Assembly: GCA_036703985.1 (NCBI GenBank)
Contig: DATNQN010000021.1
Location: forward strand, 62,001-126,000
Length of the DNA stretch: 64,000 nucleotides
DNA from: Leptolyngbyaceae cyanobacterium
Lineage (GTDB): Bacteria; Cyanobacteriota; Cyanobacteriia; Cyanobacteriales; Aerosakkonemataceae
Direction: 5' to 3'
Below are positions 51,231 through 61,716 of the stretch, in pieces. The number at the start of each line of letters is the position of its first letter. The stretch's first letter is position 1. The notes beneath the pieces were generated by a model that was given only the letters and a program-made list of their open reading frames with translations, ran no database searches and was not told where the DNA came from. Made by a program: the position numbers and the translations under genes.

Positions 51231-52616
51231 ATGAACGCAATAATGTCGAATTTTCTGACCTACGCATTACTGATCGGGTATTTTGCGATCGTGATCGCGA
51301 TCGGCGTGCGGGCAGCATACAAGGAAACTAGCGAAGGGTTCTTGATTTCCGATCGCGATCGCGGCGGTTTTTGGCTGGGAGTAAGTCTGGCTAGCGGTTG
51401 GTTCGGCGGAGACATTTTAACCTTCTACAGCGGCATGACCTATTCTTATGGATGGGCTCCTTTATTTTGGACGCAAGTAGCTTTTGGCGTCGGCTTGTTC
51501 CTCTTAGCTTTCTGCGTACCGCAAATTAAAGATTTAGCCGATCGCTTCAAAATGTATATGCAGCCAGATTACTTTCACTACAAATATTCCCGCCGTTGCG
51601 GTGCAGCTTTGTTGGTTTGTAATTTCACCCTTTTCTTTGCTTGGTTAATGCTGCAATTTGTGGTAGGAGGTAAACTAATTGCTGGCTTCACCGGATTTCC
51701 TTACTATTTAGCTGTAGTTGCAATGGCTACTTTGACATTACCTTACTTGGTATTGGGCGGTTATAAAGCAGTCATCAGTACCGACATTTTACAGTTTTTA
51801 TTCTTAGCAATATTGTGTTTGTTTTTACTTGGTAAAGCTTTTACTCAAAATGTGAGTGAAATGCCTTTATTAAGTACCGTTGGATCGATGGGTGGTGCTG
51901 GGACTTTTTCCTTAGTAATTTTGTCATCTTTATGGACATTTGTGGCTGGCGATATCTGGCAGCATATCTATGCCGCACGTTCGGCAAAAGCCGCCAAGTC
52001 TAGTTTATTTTGGGCTTTCATTTTCAGCGGGGTTTTAATTTTAATGATGACGTTAATTTTCATGCTGGCGCTTCCTATTGCGAAAGTTCAAGGAGTTTCA
52101 GAAGATAATTTTCTGATTTTTGCCCTACAAAATACCTTTTCTGCCACGTTCATGCCATTTGTAATCTTGTTGCTATGTATTGCCATCATATCCAGCCTCG
52201 ATACGGCTGCGTTCGGCGCGTCTTTAACTCTTACCAATAACTTAGCCAGTAAATTTGGTTTGATCTCACCAGAATTTCTCCCTTTAGCAACTAGAATTAC
52301 CCTTTGTTTACTGATGGTTTTTTCCACAATTAGTGCCTTGTTTGCCACTGATGTAATCTACATAATTTACGGAATTATGCGCCTTTCCTCCGTAGCAGCC
52401 CCGGTGCTAATTGCTTCGTGCCTCCCCAGATGGAATGTCTCGGAACGCGCGATTTTCTGGGGTTTGATTGCGGGAATGTGTTGTTACGTTATTTACTTAA
52501 TCCAAGGTTGGAGCGGTGCTTGGTTGGATCTTTTACCGATGACTGTGACAACGGTAGGGTTATTGGTAGTAAATTTTATCGATCGTTACAAAAATACGAG
52601 AAATAAAGTCAGCTAG
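51231..52616 (+). CDS. Sodium/solute symporter (SSS) family transporter
   Basis: 461 residues with about 12-13 hydrophobic helices. The typical SSS features are an N-terminal TM with GYFAIVIAIGVRA, then SLASGWFGGDILTFYSGMTYSYGWAPLFW, a conserved Gly-rich PYLVLGGYKAVISTDILQF and AIISSLDTAAFGASLTLTNNLASKFG. Sodium site residues are likely in TM1 and TM8. Substrate is not predictable from sequence. ATG codons at 51231 and 51243 are both possible. It has a leader of about 400 bp. Confidence 0.88.
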   Translation: MNAIMSNFLTYALLIGYFAIVIAIGVRAAYKETSEGFLISDRDRGGFWLGVSLASGWFGGDILTFYSGMTYSYGWAPLFWTQVAFGVGLFLLAFCVPQIKDLADRFKMYMQPDYFHYKYSRRCGAALLVCNFTLFFAWLMLQFVVGGKLIAGFTGFPYYLAVVAMATLTLPYLVLGGYKAVISTDILQFLFLAILCLFLLGKAFTQNVSEMPLLSTVGSMGGAGTFSLVILSSLWTFVAGDIWQHIYAARSAKAAKSSLFWAFIFSGVLILMMTLIFMLALPIAKVQGVSEDNFLIFALQNTFSATFMPFVILLLCIAIISSLDTAAFGASLTLTNNLASKFGLISPEFLPLATRITLCLLMVFSTISALFATDVIYIIYGIMRLSSVAAPVLIASCLPRWNVSERAIFWGLIAGMCCYVIYLIQGWSGAWLDLLPMTVTTVGLLVVNFIDRYKNTRNKVS

Positions 52617-52728
52617 TTTCACCAAATTGGGATGGAGGAATGAAAAGATGTAGAAGATGAGTTAATTTTTAACCTTTAAACATCATCTTTCAAACTCGAT
52701 CCTTTAAGTTGATAGTTAATAATTTATT

Positions 52729-52851
52729 AAGTTGAAAGTAGCCTTTGATGAAGCGGTAATTCCCATTCCTCTACCACAACAAGAAGTTTGGTTTAATAAC
52801 TTATTACCCCAACTAACCAACAATTCTCTGCATACCGATTCTGCTTCGTAG
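52729..52851 (+). pseudogene. MscS mechanosensitive channel, C-terminal remnant
   Basis: A short open stretch encodes KLKVAFDEAVIPIPLPQQEV, then WFNNLLPQLTNN and a TAG stop. FDEA.I.IP.PQ is a hallmark of the C-terminal soluble domain of MscS channels. The upstream part is gone (in-frame stop codon just before), so only the tail is left. Confidence 0.65.
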
Positions 52852-52862
52852 TAAAAATTTAA

Positions 52863-52894
52863 ATGCAGAGGCGTTTCGCGAAAAGTCTCTGCAT
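52863..52894 (-). terminator. Hairpin terminator of the kinase pair
   Basis: Arms ATGCAGAG / CTCTGCAT with a GCGTTTCGCG-rich loop. On the minus strand it lies 17 bp after the REC-kinase stop and is followed by TTTAAATTTTTA. Confidence 0.6.
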
Positions 52895-52910
52895 CTGTAG
52901 CGTGTCATTC

Positions 52911-54422
52911 CTAGATAGCTTTCAATTGGCAACTTTCAAACGCCTTCTGATTATAATATTGATGGCCGATCGGAATCTCGACAATAAACTGAGTACCTTT
53001 TCTTGGTGAAGAACAGCATTGCAAACTACCTTGATGTTTTTCTACGATAATTTGCCAGCTAATAGATAACCCAATTCCCGTACCTTTACCCGGTGGTTTA
53101 GTGGTAAAAAAGGGATCGAATATCCGGCGGCGGACTTCTTCCTTCATCCCCAAACCGTTATCTGCAATCCGAATTGCTACTTTTTCTCCGTTGATTACTT
53201 CAGTATGAATGCAAATTGCCGGTACTAGATAGTTGGTGATTCCTGATGGACAAAAACTTGGCCCGGATTCCACCTGCAAAGTGTCGCTGCTAAAGCGCGA
53301 CTCCAAAGAGTCGATCGCATTAGCGATAATATTCATAAAAACCTGATTCAATTCGCCGCTATAACATTCTACTTCTGGCAAGTCCGGAGCGTATTCTTTA
53401 ATTATTTCAATCGCAGGACGATCGGCCTTAAATTTGAGCCGATTGTGTAAAATCATCAAAGTGCTATCAATTCCTTCGTGGATGTTGGTTCGTTTCATCA
53501 CCACTTCATCTTGGCGGGAGAAACGTCTCAGGGATAGCACGATTTCCCGAATGCGATCGGTTCCTATCTGCATGGAAGTCATAATTTTCGGCAAATCTTC
53601 CATCAAAAATTCCAAGTCAATTTCTGCGGATTTTTCCTCGATTTCTGGCGTCGTAGCGGGATAGGTATTTTGATAAAGATTTATCATATCGAGCAAATCT
53701 TCAATATATCTACGAATATGGGAAATATTGCCGTAAATAAAATTAACTGGATTGTTGATTTCGTGAGCTACCCCAGCCACTAATTGACCCAAAGCTGACA
53801 TTTTCTCGCTTTGAATTAATTGAGCTTGAGTTTGTTGAAGTTGCCAGAGCGATCGTCGTAAATTTTCCTCAGCTTGGTGTCTCTCTTTAATTTCTCCTTG
53901 CAACCTTTCATTCGTATTTGTTAGTTCCTCAGTTCGTTCTTCTACTCTCCTTTCCAATTCTGATGCCAGTTTTTTCCGTTCCCCTACTTCACCTTCTAAA
54001 AGTTCATTTTGGCTTTTGAGTTTTTTAGTTAATTTTCTGATGCTCAAATGAGTTCTCACGCGGGCTAAAACTTCTTCATATTGAAATGGTTTGGTAATAT
54101 AATCAACCGCCCCTGCATTAAAACCTTTCACCTTATTTTCCGTATCGGCTAGCGCCGTCATGAAAATCACGGGAATTTCTTTTGCGGTTTCTTCTTGTTT
54201 CAAGCGCTGGCAGGTTTCAAATCCATCCATTCCCGGCATAATCACATCTAACAATATCAAATCGGGAGGTGAATATTCTACTTTATTGATGGCACTTTGG
54301 CCGTTACGAGCTACTAACACTTTGTAGCCCGATTTCTTGAGAAAATCAAACAACACTTGTATATTATTTTGGTTGTCATCTACGATCAGAATTGATTCGG
54401 CATCTGCGTATTCACCGCTCAT
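52911..54422 (-). CDS. REC-histidine kinase
   Basis: A 503-residue soluble protein: REC (8-125; [11 protein letters not shown]), coiled coil (130-210), H-box [13 protein letters not shown] (near 228), HATPase (330-485; [26 protein letters not shown]). The H-box is followed by the usual 60-residue cyanobacterial spacer rather than the 110-residue insertion seen in the 17-27 kb kinases. It starts 2 nt after the giant kinase stop, so translation is coupled and the two probably signal to each other. There is no output domain. Confidence 0.92.
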   Translation of the reverse strand: MSGEYADAESILIVDDNQNNIQVLFDFLKKSGYKVLVARNGQSAINKVEYSPPDLILLDVIMPGMDGFETCQRLKQEETAKEIPVIFMTALADTENKVKGFNAGAVDYITKPFQYEEVLARVRTHLSIRKLTKKLKSQNELLEGEVGERKKLASELERRVEERTEELTNTNERLQGEIKERHQAEENLRRSLWQLQQTQAQLIQSEKMSALGQLVAGVAHEINNPVNFIYGNISHIRRYIEDLLDMINLYQNTYPATTPEIEEKSAEIDLEFLMEDLPKIMTSMQIGTDRIREIVLSLRRFSRQDEVVMKRTNIHEGIDSTLMILHNRLKFKADRPAIEIIKEYAPDLPEVECYSGELNQVFMNIIANAIDSLESRFSSDTLQVESGPSFCPSGITNYLVPAICIHTEVINGEKVAIRIADNGLGMKEEVRRRIFDPFFTTKPPGKGTGIGLSISWQIIVEKHQGSLQCCSSPRKGTQFIVEIPIGHQYYNQKAFESCQLKAI

Positions 54423-54424
54423 TT

Positions 54425-57400
54425 TTATTTACCCCGATATTGTTGTACGAATTCCAAAATTTTTTCTTCTTCAAAATTACTAGCTAATTCACTTATATGG
54501 TTGGCAAAGGCTAGGTATTTAGGCGACAATCTTTTTAGTTTATTTGCTTCTTCTTGAATACCTCCCAAATCACCGCTCATCGCCAAATCGAAAAATATCG
54601 CTATTTCTGCATTGGGAGGGGCAATTAATTCTAGTTTTGCCAGTTTTTCATCATAATTTTGCTCCCCTGAATCAACTTTATAAACTTCCGCACCATCATA
54701 AATCCACTCCAAATTTAAGTGCCGCTTCAAACATTCTAAAAGTTCTTCCGAGCGAATGGGTTTGGAAATAAAATCATCACACCCAGCTTCCAAACCTCCT
54801 TGTTGTTCTGATGGCAAAACGCTTGCCGAAGTCCCGATCACGATCGCATCTTTCACCAATGTCATTTTCCGAATTCTTCGCGTCGCTTCAAACCCATCCA
54901 TCACCGGCATTACCAGATCGATTAAAATACAATCCGGTTTAAATTCTATAACTTTATTCAAACAATCTTTTCCATCAGTTGCTTCAATAATATTAAACCC
55001 GATGGGAGTTAGTAAATTTACCAAAACCGAGCGGTTTTCCCATCGATCGTCCACGACCATAATTTTTTGTTTTTGCCCTACAAAACCCCTGATAATTTTT
55101 TCGGGTTTATTGAGTTTTTCTGTCCATCCTTTAACTTCCACTAATTCTAGTTCAAACCAAAAAACACTTCCTTTATCTAAAGTGCTTTTTACTTTCAATT
55201 CGCCGCCCATCATTTCCACTAATTGACGGCTAATTGCCAGTCCCAATCCCGTTCCTTCTGTCTGGCGAACGCGATCGCCTACCTGCTCGAAGGGTAAAAA
55301 TATCTTGGATAGTTGTTCTGGTGCAATCCCGATCCCCGTATCTTCGACTTGGAAACGGATTTTGAGAATGGGCAATAGATCTGCGTTTACCTGATTTTCC
55401 AATACTTCTACTTTGAAACGAACGCCTCCCGTTTCAGTAAATTTGATGGCATTGCCGATTAAGTTGATGAGAATTTGCCGCAATCTTTTTTCGTCGGCAC
55501 GAATGCAAACGGGAATTTGAGTGATCGGTTCGTACATTAGGGCAATTCCCTTTTGTTCTGCTCGAATGCGACAAATTTCGGCAATCCCTTGCAGAAAATC
55601 GGAAAAATGAAATTCTGTAGGATAGAGTTCTGTTTTGCCTGCTTCAATTTTAGATAAATCTAAAATGTCGTTAATTAAAGTTAATAAGTGTTCGCCGCAT
55701 TGGTGAATAATTTTAATCCCGATACTTTGCTCTACAGTCAAACTTTTGTCTCGTTTGAAAATTTGAGCGTAACCTAAAATGCCATTGAGCGGGGTTCTCA
55801 ATTCGTGACTCATGTTGGCGAGAAACTGACTTTTCGCACGGCTTGCTGTTTGTGCTTTTTGTTCGGCTCGCTGACGTTCTTCGATCTCTATTTCCAGACG
55901 GGAATTTTTTTCTTTTAATTCCTGCGTTCTTTCTTCTACTTTGACTTCTAGGGTATAGCTGTATTCTTCTAATTGCTGATTGGCTGATTCTAAATTGGCA
56001 TACAACCGGGCGTTTTCTAATGCGATCGCAGCTTGCGCCGATAACATCCGCAACACTTCTACTCGCTTGGCAGTAAACGCACCAGCCACTAAATTATTTT
56101 CCAGGTAAAGGATCGCTGTCAGTTTGCCTTGATACAAAATAGGCGTACACAGCACTGACTTCGGTTTTTGTTGCGCGATGTAATGGTCTTTGCTAAATAT
56201 CTCCTCGCGGCTGGCGTCATTTAATATGGCATCTTTTTGAGTTCTAACCACGTAATTAATTACCGAAATGGGTAATTTGCCACCTGTTGACACTGGCAAA
56301 GATTGCAGCACTTTGACCTCATCTTTATTGCCGGCTGCTTCTATCAAAAGTTGACCGTCTTTTGATAAAATCAGCGTACCGGTTTGAGCGCCTGCGTTTT
56401 CGATCGCAATTTTCATCAACTTGTCGAGCAAGTTAGCCAAAACGATTTCGCCGGATATAGCTTGGGACGCTTTCATCACCGTTGCCAAATCCAGAACTTG
56501 CGCCTGACTACTCGTGGTAGTTAAAGAGACTATTGTTGCAGAACGCTCGAAGCCGAGAGGTGTTTCTGCAACGGGCGATTGCGAGGAGCGCAGCGCCAAA
56601 GGCGATCGCGCAATTAACTGAGGATATCGTTCCTCCAAATCTTCCACTTTCGCTTTCGCACCCCAACGGATATAGCTGTAGTAAGCATCCGTCATGTAAG
56701 TCTTGGCAATCTTTTCTCTGCCCAGAGATAGTTGAAACTCTGCCGCCAGTTCGTTTGCTAAAGCTTCATCCTGGAGATATCCCTGTTCCTTGGCTCCAGC
56801 GATCGCTCTTTCGTAGTAATCCATTGCTTCCTGCTGACGCCCTAAAACCCCATACTTGACAGCTTCTACCAAATCGTACTTGTGCTGGAAGTTCCCCGGA
56901 GCATGGTAGGCCCAGCTTTTCATGATTTCTTGATTGGCTGCCACTTCCCTCAAGTATTCTTCTTGCTGACTCGATCGTGCTTGGGGATAGAGGGCTAGAA
57001 GAGCCAGAGAACCGTGGAAGTTGGAGAGGACATTTTGAATCAATCCAACGCCATAGCTGGCATATTCCGATACCAACTTGGCGTTAGCAACTGCTCCTTC
57101 GTAGTCTCTAAATAAATAAAGAAGAATTGTTTTAGCCGTATAGTAAAAGAAGAGCAAAGTCCCACTGTTAGCCTCCCGGAAGGCGGGCACCATTTCTTCT
57201 TCATTAAAACTTTCACCAATCAATCGATACTTATCGGCGGCTTGACCGAGCAAATTATTCACCAATTGCTGATAAATTTTGATGCCGAAAGTATCGTATT
57301 CTTGCTTAACTTTAATCGTTATAGCAACGTATTTCGCGTGGTCTCGTTCAATTTTTTCCAGCTCTTCTCCACTGAAAAAGATTAGATAGGAATAATTAAG

Positions 57401-60400
57401 AACGCAATGACAAGCACATTCTAGATCTCCTACTTCCAAGCCACTGTGCAGCGCATAAATCAAAGGCTCTAGGCTCTCTCGAATGCGATCTTTCCAGGTT
57501 CTGACAACCGCATTAAATATTAACTGGATCTTGCAGTTAAGCGAGTATGCCTCAAATTTTTCTAACAGAACGACGGCCAGTTTGCCAAATCGATATCCAG
57601 CCTCTATATCTCTCAAAGGCCCGCATAGGAGTCCCCCATACCAAATATAGCCGTAAGCAGATTCGGGTGAATTCCCATACTTGACAGATAACTGGATCAT
57701 TGAGAATAAAATCGACGGCATCATTGCGCCATTGCCAATATAAGCTGCGATGACGATACTCGATAATATTTGCATGGCCGCCAGTTTATCGGGATCGGTC
57801 ATGGGCGGCAAATCGGCTAAATCCTCAATAATGAGGTCTTGGGGTGGTTCTTGTTCCAGGAAAACGCCCAACATTTCCAGAACCTCAATTCCGGTATCTA
57901 TGGCTGATTGTGGTCGATTTTGAGCCATATAAAACAGAATTTTCAGTTCGTAAACTTTGATTTTTTCGAGGAGGGTTTTGGCTTCTTTCAGAACGATCGC
58001 AGATAATTGTTGCGATCGCTCGAAGTTGGTGCTGATGAATTCGGCTTCTACGGCTGCCAAATAAAGGCTGAAAGTCAGATCGTACTGGCTCTCCCAGCTA
58101 TCGGCAGCTAGCAACCCCAAACCCACATTCAAATATTTGGCAGCCGACTCATAAGCTGTGGCGGCTTTCGCTTTTTGTCCGGCGATCAAATTGAGTTTGG
58201 CTAGTTTGAATTTTTCTTCTTCTGTTGTCAGTAAATCCGTGCCGTAATTCAGTTGATTGACTAAAGCAAAGATATTTTCTTTTTGGTCTTCCGGCGTTGT
58301 ATTTTGCAGCAGCAATTGACCGATTTTCAGGTGAGTTTCTTTTTTTTGCTCGTCGGGAATCAAAGAATAGGCAGCTTGCTGCACTCGGTCGTGCAAAAAC
58401 TTGTAGTCAACTTTAACATCCGTTAATGCAATACCACCTGATTCATCCCGATCGAATACCAGCGGAATTTTGTATTCATTCCCCTGCGGCAAAATCAAAC
58501 CTGCCTGGAGTGCCGACCACAACTGGGCAGCAGTGGCTAAGGAAGATGCTTCGTTGACAACGCTCAATACTTCTAAGTTAAAACTGTTGCCAATACAAGC
58601 TGCTAGTTTTAATACTTTCTGGCTATTTTCTGACAATTTGCGAATATTTCTCGCCATCAGTTCGACGACATTTAAATCTGTAATGCCGATCGATTGAATT
58701 TGCGCTAAAGACCACTGCCAAGCACCCGAATATAAATCGTAAGTTAGCAAGTTTTCTTGGTAAAGGGTCTTCAGGAGTTGGGTCAAGAAGAAAGGATTCC
58801 CTTGAGTTTTGTTGAAAAGTAACTCAGCCAAAGGTTTTGACCTCTCCCCTCCCCTCGCAGGGGAGCCATTCTCCTGGGGAGTTAGGTTTTCTGTTTCCCC
58901 CAGAGTATCGGCGATTAATTGTTCGACGTGAAGGAGTTTTAAGGGCCCTAGTACGATGTTATTGACCGTCGCACCCGCTTGTTGGATTTTTTCAATGGTT
59001 TGAATTGTCGGATGTGCCGGAAAAACTTCATTATCTCGATACGCGCCAATCAGCAATAAATATTGGCTGTCGCTATCGGTTATTACTAATTCGATCAATT
59101 TCAGCGATGCCGAATCTGCCCATTGCAAGTCATCTAAAAAGACAACTAGCGGGTGTTCTTTAGTGGTAAATACGCTGATAAATTGTTTGAATACTCGACT
59201 GAAACGGTTTTGCGATTCAGTTGCTCCCAGTTCCGGTACTGGTGGTTGTTTGCCGATAATTAATTCGACTTCGGGAATCACATCGATGATGATTTGCCCG
59301 TTAACTGCTAAAGCCGATAATAGTTTTTCTTGCCAAATGTCGATTTGTTCGGAGCTTTCCGTGAGTAATTGCTGAATTAATGACTGGAAAGCTTGAATCA
59401 GGGAAGCGTAGGGAATATTCCGCTTGAATTGGTCGAATTTCCCGGCAATAAAATATCCGCGTTGTCGAACGATCGGTTTGTGTACTTCATTAACTAAAAC
59501 CGTTTTACCAATGCCAGAATAACCGGAAACTAGCATTAATTCCGCAGTGCCAGCAGAAATGCGATCGTCCTGCGGACAGGCTATGCGATCGAACGTTTCC
59601 AGCAGCATCGCAACTTCTGCCTCTCTCCCGTACAATCTTTGGGGAATTAATAATTGTCCTGCTTTATCGGCACTACCGGGAATAAATTGAGAAATATCTC
59701 CCGTAGTTTGCAGTTTCATCAAACAAGTTTCCAGATCGAACTTTAGACCTTCCGCACTTTGATAGCGGTCTTCCGCTGTTTTCGCTAATAATTTCATTAC
59801 GATCGATGAAATTGCCTCCGGTATTTCCGAATTTAATTGATGAGGAGGAACCGGATTTTTGGCAATATGGCTGTGTACTAATTCCAGCGGCTCTGTACCA
59901 TTAAAAGGCAATTCTCCTGTCAGCATTTCATAAAACGTAATGCCCAAAGAATAAAAGTCAGTGCGGTAGTCCACCGCTCGATTCATTCTGCCAGTTTGCT
60001 CTGGCGACATATAGGCGAGGGTGCCTTCGAGTAAGTCTGGATGACTGAGTGCGGAGTTTTCTCGCTCTAACTGGGAAGCAATACTGAAGTCAATAATTTT
60101 TACTTGTTCGGTTGACTTATTTATAATGATGTTTTGCGGTTTAATATCTTTATGAATAATGCAATTTTTATGAAGCTGTCCCAGTGCAGAGGTTAGCTGA
60201 ATCGCGATCGACAAAAACGATAAAATAGATATTTGCTGAGAATCGATCCAATTTTTCAGGGATTGTGCGCCTAAATCTTCTAAAATCAGCGCTAAACCGT
60301 TGTGATAGTTTTCTAAGCCATAAGCTTTGACCACTCCTTCTACATTCAGAGGTTGGAGGATTTTATATTCGTGCCGCAATCGGGTGATCTCTTCCAGAGT

Positions 60401-60532
60401 GGGATACTCCGCAACTAAAGTCTTGACGATCGCGTTAGAGAGATCTGATTCGCGCTGGCAACGATAGATGGCAGTTCTGGCTCCGCTGTGAATCGCTTCG
60501 ATGACTTGATATCCCGGTAAAATGGCATTCAT
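54425..60532 (-). CDS. HstK-type Ser/Thr kinase-AAA-GAF-histidine kinase-REC
   Basis: 2035 residues. Ser/Thr kinase (1-270; AIVKTL, HKDIKPQN, but IDFS in place of DFG), NACHT/AAA-type ATPase (285-600; Walker A GYSGIGKT near 339, VVFLDDLQWAD), helical repeats (700-1330), GAF (1370-1520), coiled coil, HisKA (H-box [10 protein letters not shown] near 1574), HATPase (1675-1780; [24 protein letters not shown]) and a C-terminal REC (1820-1940; LIDLVMPVMDG). The front half matches the kinase at 17295, while the C-terminal kinase half is of another, hybrid type. Three repeat-derived inserts lie in linkers (near 341-330, 560 and 1325). Confidence 0.93.
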   Translation of the reverse strand: MNAILPGYQVIEAIHSGARTAIYRCQRESDLSNAIVKTLVAEYPTLEEITRLRHEYKILQPLNVEGVVKAYGLENYHNGLALILEDLGAQSLKNWIDSQQISILSFLSIAIQLTSALGQLHKNCIIHKDIKPQNIIINKSTEQVKIIDFSIASQLERENSALSHPDLLEGTLAYMSPEQTGRMNRAVDYRTDFYSLGITFYEMLTGELPFNGTEPLELVHSHIAKNPVPPHQLNSEIPEAISSIVMKLLAKTAEDRYQSAEGLKFDLETCLMKLQTTGDISQFIPGSADKAGQLLIPQRLYGREAEVAMLLETFDRIACPQDDRISAGTAELMLVSGYSGIGKTVLVNEVHKPIVRQRGYFIAGKFDQFKRNIPYASLIQAFQSLIQQLLTESSEQIDIWQEKLLSALAVNGQIIIDVIPEVELIIGKQPPVPELGATESQNRFSRVFKQFISVFTTKEHPLVVFLDDLQWADSASLKLIELVITDSDSQYLLLIGAYRDNEVFPAHPTIQTIEKIQQAGATVNNIVLGPLKLLHVEQLIADTLGETENLTPQENGSPARGGERSKPLAELLFNKTQGNPFFLTQLLKTLYQENLLTYDLYSGAWQWSLAQIQSIGITDLNVVELMARNIRKLSENSQKVLKLAACIGNSFNLEVLSVVNEASSLATAAQLWSALQAGLILPQGNEYKIPLVFDRDESGGIALTDVKVDYKFLHDRVQQAAYSLIPDEQKKETHLKIGQLLLQNTTPEDQKENIFALVNQLNYGTDLLTTEEEKFKLAKLNLIAGQKAKAATAYESAAKYLNVGLGLLAADSWESQYDLTFSLYLAAVEAEFISTNFERSQQLSAIVLKEAKTLLEKIKVYELKILFYMAQNRPQSAIDTGIEVLEMLGVFLEQEPPQDLIIEDLADLPPMTDPDKLAAMQILSSIVIAAYIGNGAMMPSILFSMIQLSVKYGNSPESAYGYIWYGGLLCGPLRDIEAGYRFGKLAVVLLEKFEAYSLNCKIQLIFNAVVRTWKDRIRESLEPLIYALHSGLEVGDLECACHCVLNYSYLIFFSGEELEKIERDHAKYVAITIKVKQEYDTFGIKIYQQLVNNLLGQAADKYRLIGESFNEEEMVPAFREANSGTLLFFYYTAKTILLYLFRDYEGAVANAKLVSEYASYGVGLIQNVLSNFHGSLALLALYPQARSSQQEEYLREVAANQEIMKSWAYHAPGNFQHKYDLVEAVKYGVLGRQQEAMDYYERAIAGAKEQGYLQDEALANELAAEFQLSLGREKIAKTYMTDAYYSYIRWGAKAKVEDLEERYPQLIARSPLALRSSQSPVAETPLGFERSATIVSLTTTSSQAQVLDLATVMKASQAISGEIVLANLLDKLMKIAIENAGAQTGTLILSKDGQLLIEAAGNKDEVKVLQSLPVSTGGKLPISVINYVVRTQKDAILNDASREEIFSKDHYIAQQKPKSVLCTPILYQGKLTAILYLENNLVAGAFTAKRVEVLRMLSAQAAIALENARLYANLESANQQLEEYSYTLEVKVEERTQELKEKNSRLEIEIEERQRAEQKAQTASRAKSQFLANMSHELRTPLNGILGYAQIFKRDKSLTVEQSIGIKIIHQCGEHLLTLINDILDLSKIEAGKTELYPTEFHFSDFLQGIAEICRIRAEQKGIALMYEPITQIPVCIRADEKRLRQILINLIGNAIKFTETGGVRFKVEVLENQVNADLLPILKIRFQVEDTGIGIAPEQLSKIFLPFEQVGDRVRQTEGTGLGLAISRQLVEMMGGELKVKSTLDKGSVFWFELELVEVKGWTEKLNKPEKIIRGFVGQKQKIMVVDDRWENRSVLVNLLTPIGFNIIEATDGKDCLNKVIEFKPDCILIDLVMPVMDGFEATRRIRKMTLVKDAIVIGTSASVLPSEQQGGLEAGCDDFISKPIRSEELLECLKRHLNLEWIYDGAEVYKVDSGEQNYDEKLAKLELIAPPNAEIAIFFDLAMSGDLGGIQEEANKLKRLSPKYLAFANHISELASNFEEEKILEFVQQYRGK
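56541..56612. repeat. Repeat-derived insert in kinase 2, GAF linker
   Basis: GCGATTGCGAGGAGCGCAGC and CCAAAGGCGATCGCGCAA belong to a common cyanobacterial HIP1-containing repeat. It encodes the IARSPLALRSSQSPVAETPL stretch before the GAF domain, absent in kinase 1. Confidence 0.6.
58841..58886. repeat. Repeat-derived insert in kinase 2, after the ATPase
   Basis: CCTCTCCCCTCCCCTCGCAG, then GGGAGCCATTCTCCTGGGGAG: a C-rich hairpin repeat in frame, encoding the LTPQENGSPARGGERSKPL insert between IADTLGETEN and AELLFNKT, where kinase 1 has only SESSKVVSL. Confidence 0.65.
59561..59591. repeat. Repeat-derived insert in kinase 2, before Walker A
   Basis: GCGATCGTCCTGCGGACAGG then CTATGCGATCG, a repeat-like palindrome with two HIP1-related ends, encodes DRIACPQDDRIS just before the Walker A motif. 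Kinase 1 has the ATTCAAA array at the same alignment position. Confidence 0.6.
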
Positions 60533-61278
60533 GTAATTTTTCTGGCTCCTGCAAGCAAATCAAGACATGGGATTTAGGTGCAATCTCTTCAACTACAGAG
60601 CAGCGCACGATTTCTTTTAATAGCTAGGTAACCCTCGAATCAGTCTAGGGCCATGAAAACCATTTTTGTAAACCGCATTGGATTGAACCTTGAACAGAAA
60701 GCAAATCTAGCTTCTGTATATAGAATGCCTAAAAATCTTAAATAAATTGAAAGTTCAAACTAATTGTAGTAATTAAGCCGTGTATGCTCTCTTATTTTTG
60801 TTATAAAATTTAGCTTTTACCTGCACTCGACGATCTTTTATGCTGAAAAGGCAATCTTTATTAATTATTGAATTGTCTTTTATTTACAATTAGTCATAAA
60901 AATTTATTTTCATTTGGAAAAAAAATAAATTAATGTAAAGTGCAAACAGATACCGTGCATCCCCGCGCTTTTGAGTACACCCGTCTTCCAAGTGGGGATA
61001 TAGCAATCCTAAATGAATTGCGAACAACTAGACCCCACCCAACCCTCCCCTTGGTAAGGGGAGGGCTAGGGTGGGGTTGATTACTCAAATAGGATGGCTA
61101 TAGAAAGAAAAAGTTGACGGATTACTTCTGCCGTCTTGCACTAGGCTAAATTCGCCGTCGTCAGGTTATTGCTTTATTAGTACACTTGTACTATACTATA
61201 ACAGTAAGGATATTGAGACCGTTTTCTGTCGAAATGGCTCATTAGCGACCTTTTAGAGGTAGGATTTGGGTTTTTACT
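60533..61278. other. Region upstream of kinase 2 and of the small gene
   Basis: About 750 bp, AT-rich, without a supported gene. It holds the minus-strand promoter of the kinase pair, a MITE-like element (60998-61103) and the promoter of the following small gene. Confidence 0.4.
60998..61103. mobile_element. MITE-like element, copy 2
   Basis: A 106-bp relative of the element at 48666, in the opposite orientation. TIRs are ATATAGCAATCCTA and TAGGATGGCTATAG, each with one or two changes. It has one CCCTCCCCTTGGTAAGGGGA core, whereas copy 1 has two. The shared inner sequence AATGAATTGCGAACAACTA proves common origin. Confidence 0.78.
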
Positions 61279-61545
61279 ATGAATAAGCATTACATTCTCA
61301 GCCTTAATCCAAATGCCAAGCACGATTGGGATCGCTGCACCTTGCGAGACCCTCTCACTGCCAAGCGTCCGGAATTTGCCAAATTGATTGCCGACACAGT
61401 TGGTGAAAAAGCAGGTTCTTACTTGGTTTCCGTGCGAATTGAAGTAGAAATTTTGGAAAAAGCCCCTCTAACGCAAGTTGAGCAGCTTCCTCTCAATCTT
61501 CCGGAAATTTCTCATCATGTTCAACCGCAAGAACTCGTTGCATAA
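61279..61545 (+). CDS. Small conserved-looking hypothetical protein
   Basis: 88 residues, unrecognised. N-terminal MNKHYILSLNPNAKHDWDRC is followed by a stretch of charged residues (TAKRPEFAKLIADTVGEKAGSYLVSVRIEVEILEK), with a strand VSVRIEVEILE. It is a soluble, probably compact alpha/beta protein. It is separated by 170 bp with a heptamer repeat from the next small gene on the same strand, so the pair may be co-expressed. AGAGG and AGG lie some way upstream of the ATG. Confidence 0.6.
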   Translation: MNKHYILSLNPNAKHDWDRCTLRDPLTAKRPEFAKLIADTVGEKAGSYLVSVRIEVEILEKAPLTQVEQLPLNLPEISHHVQPQELVA

Positions 61546-61549
61546 AAAA

Positions 61550-61609
61550 GGATCGGGAAGGATGAAGGCTGAAGGATGAAGTATGAAGGATAAAAGATGA
61601 AGGATGAGA
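61550..61609. repeat. GGATGAA heptamer tandem repeat
   Basis: Degenerate units (GGATGAA, GGCTGAA, GTATGAA) directly after the small gene stop, followed by a CCCCATC-rich tract at 61628-61645. It matches the composite block at 14537-14650. Confidence 0.7.
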
Positions 61610-61716
61610 AAATATATTCCATCTATCTCCCCATCTTCTCATCCCCTCACCTACTTATTTCCTCTCCCATTCCTTACTTTGTTGTCTTATCTATTTTTTT
61701 CTGAGGAAAAATCTTA

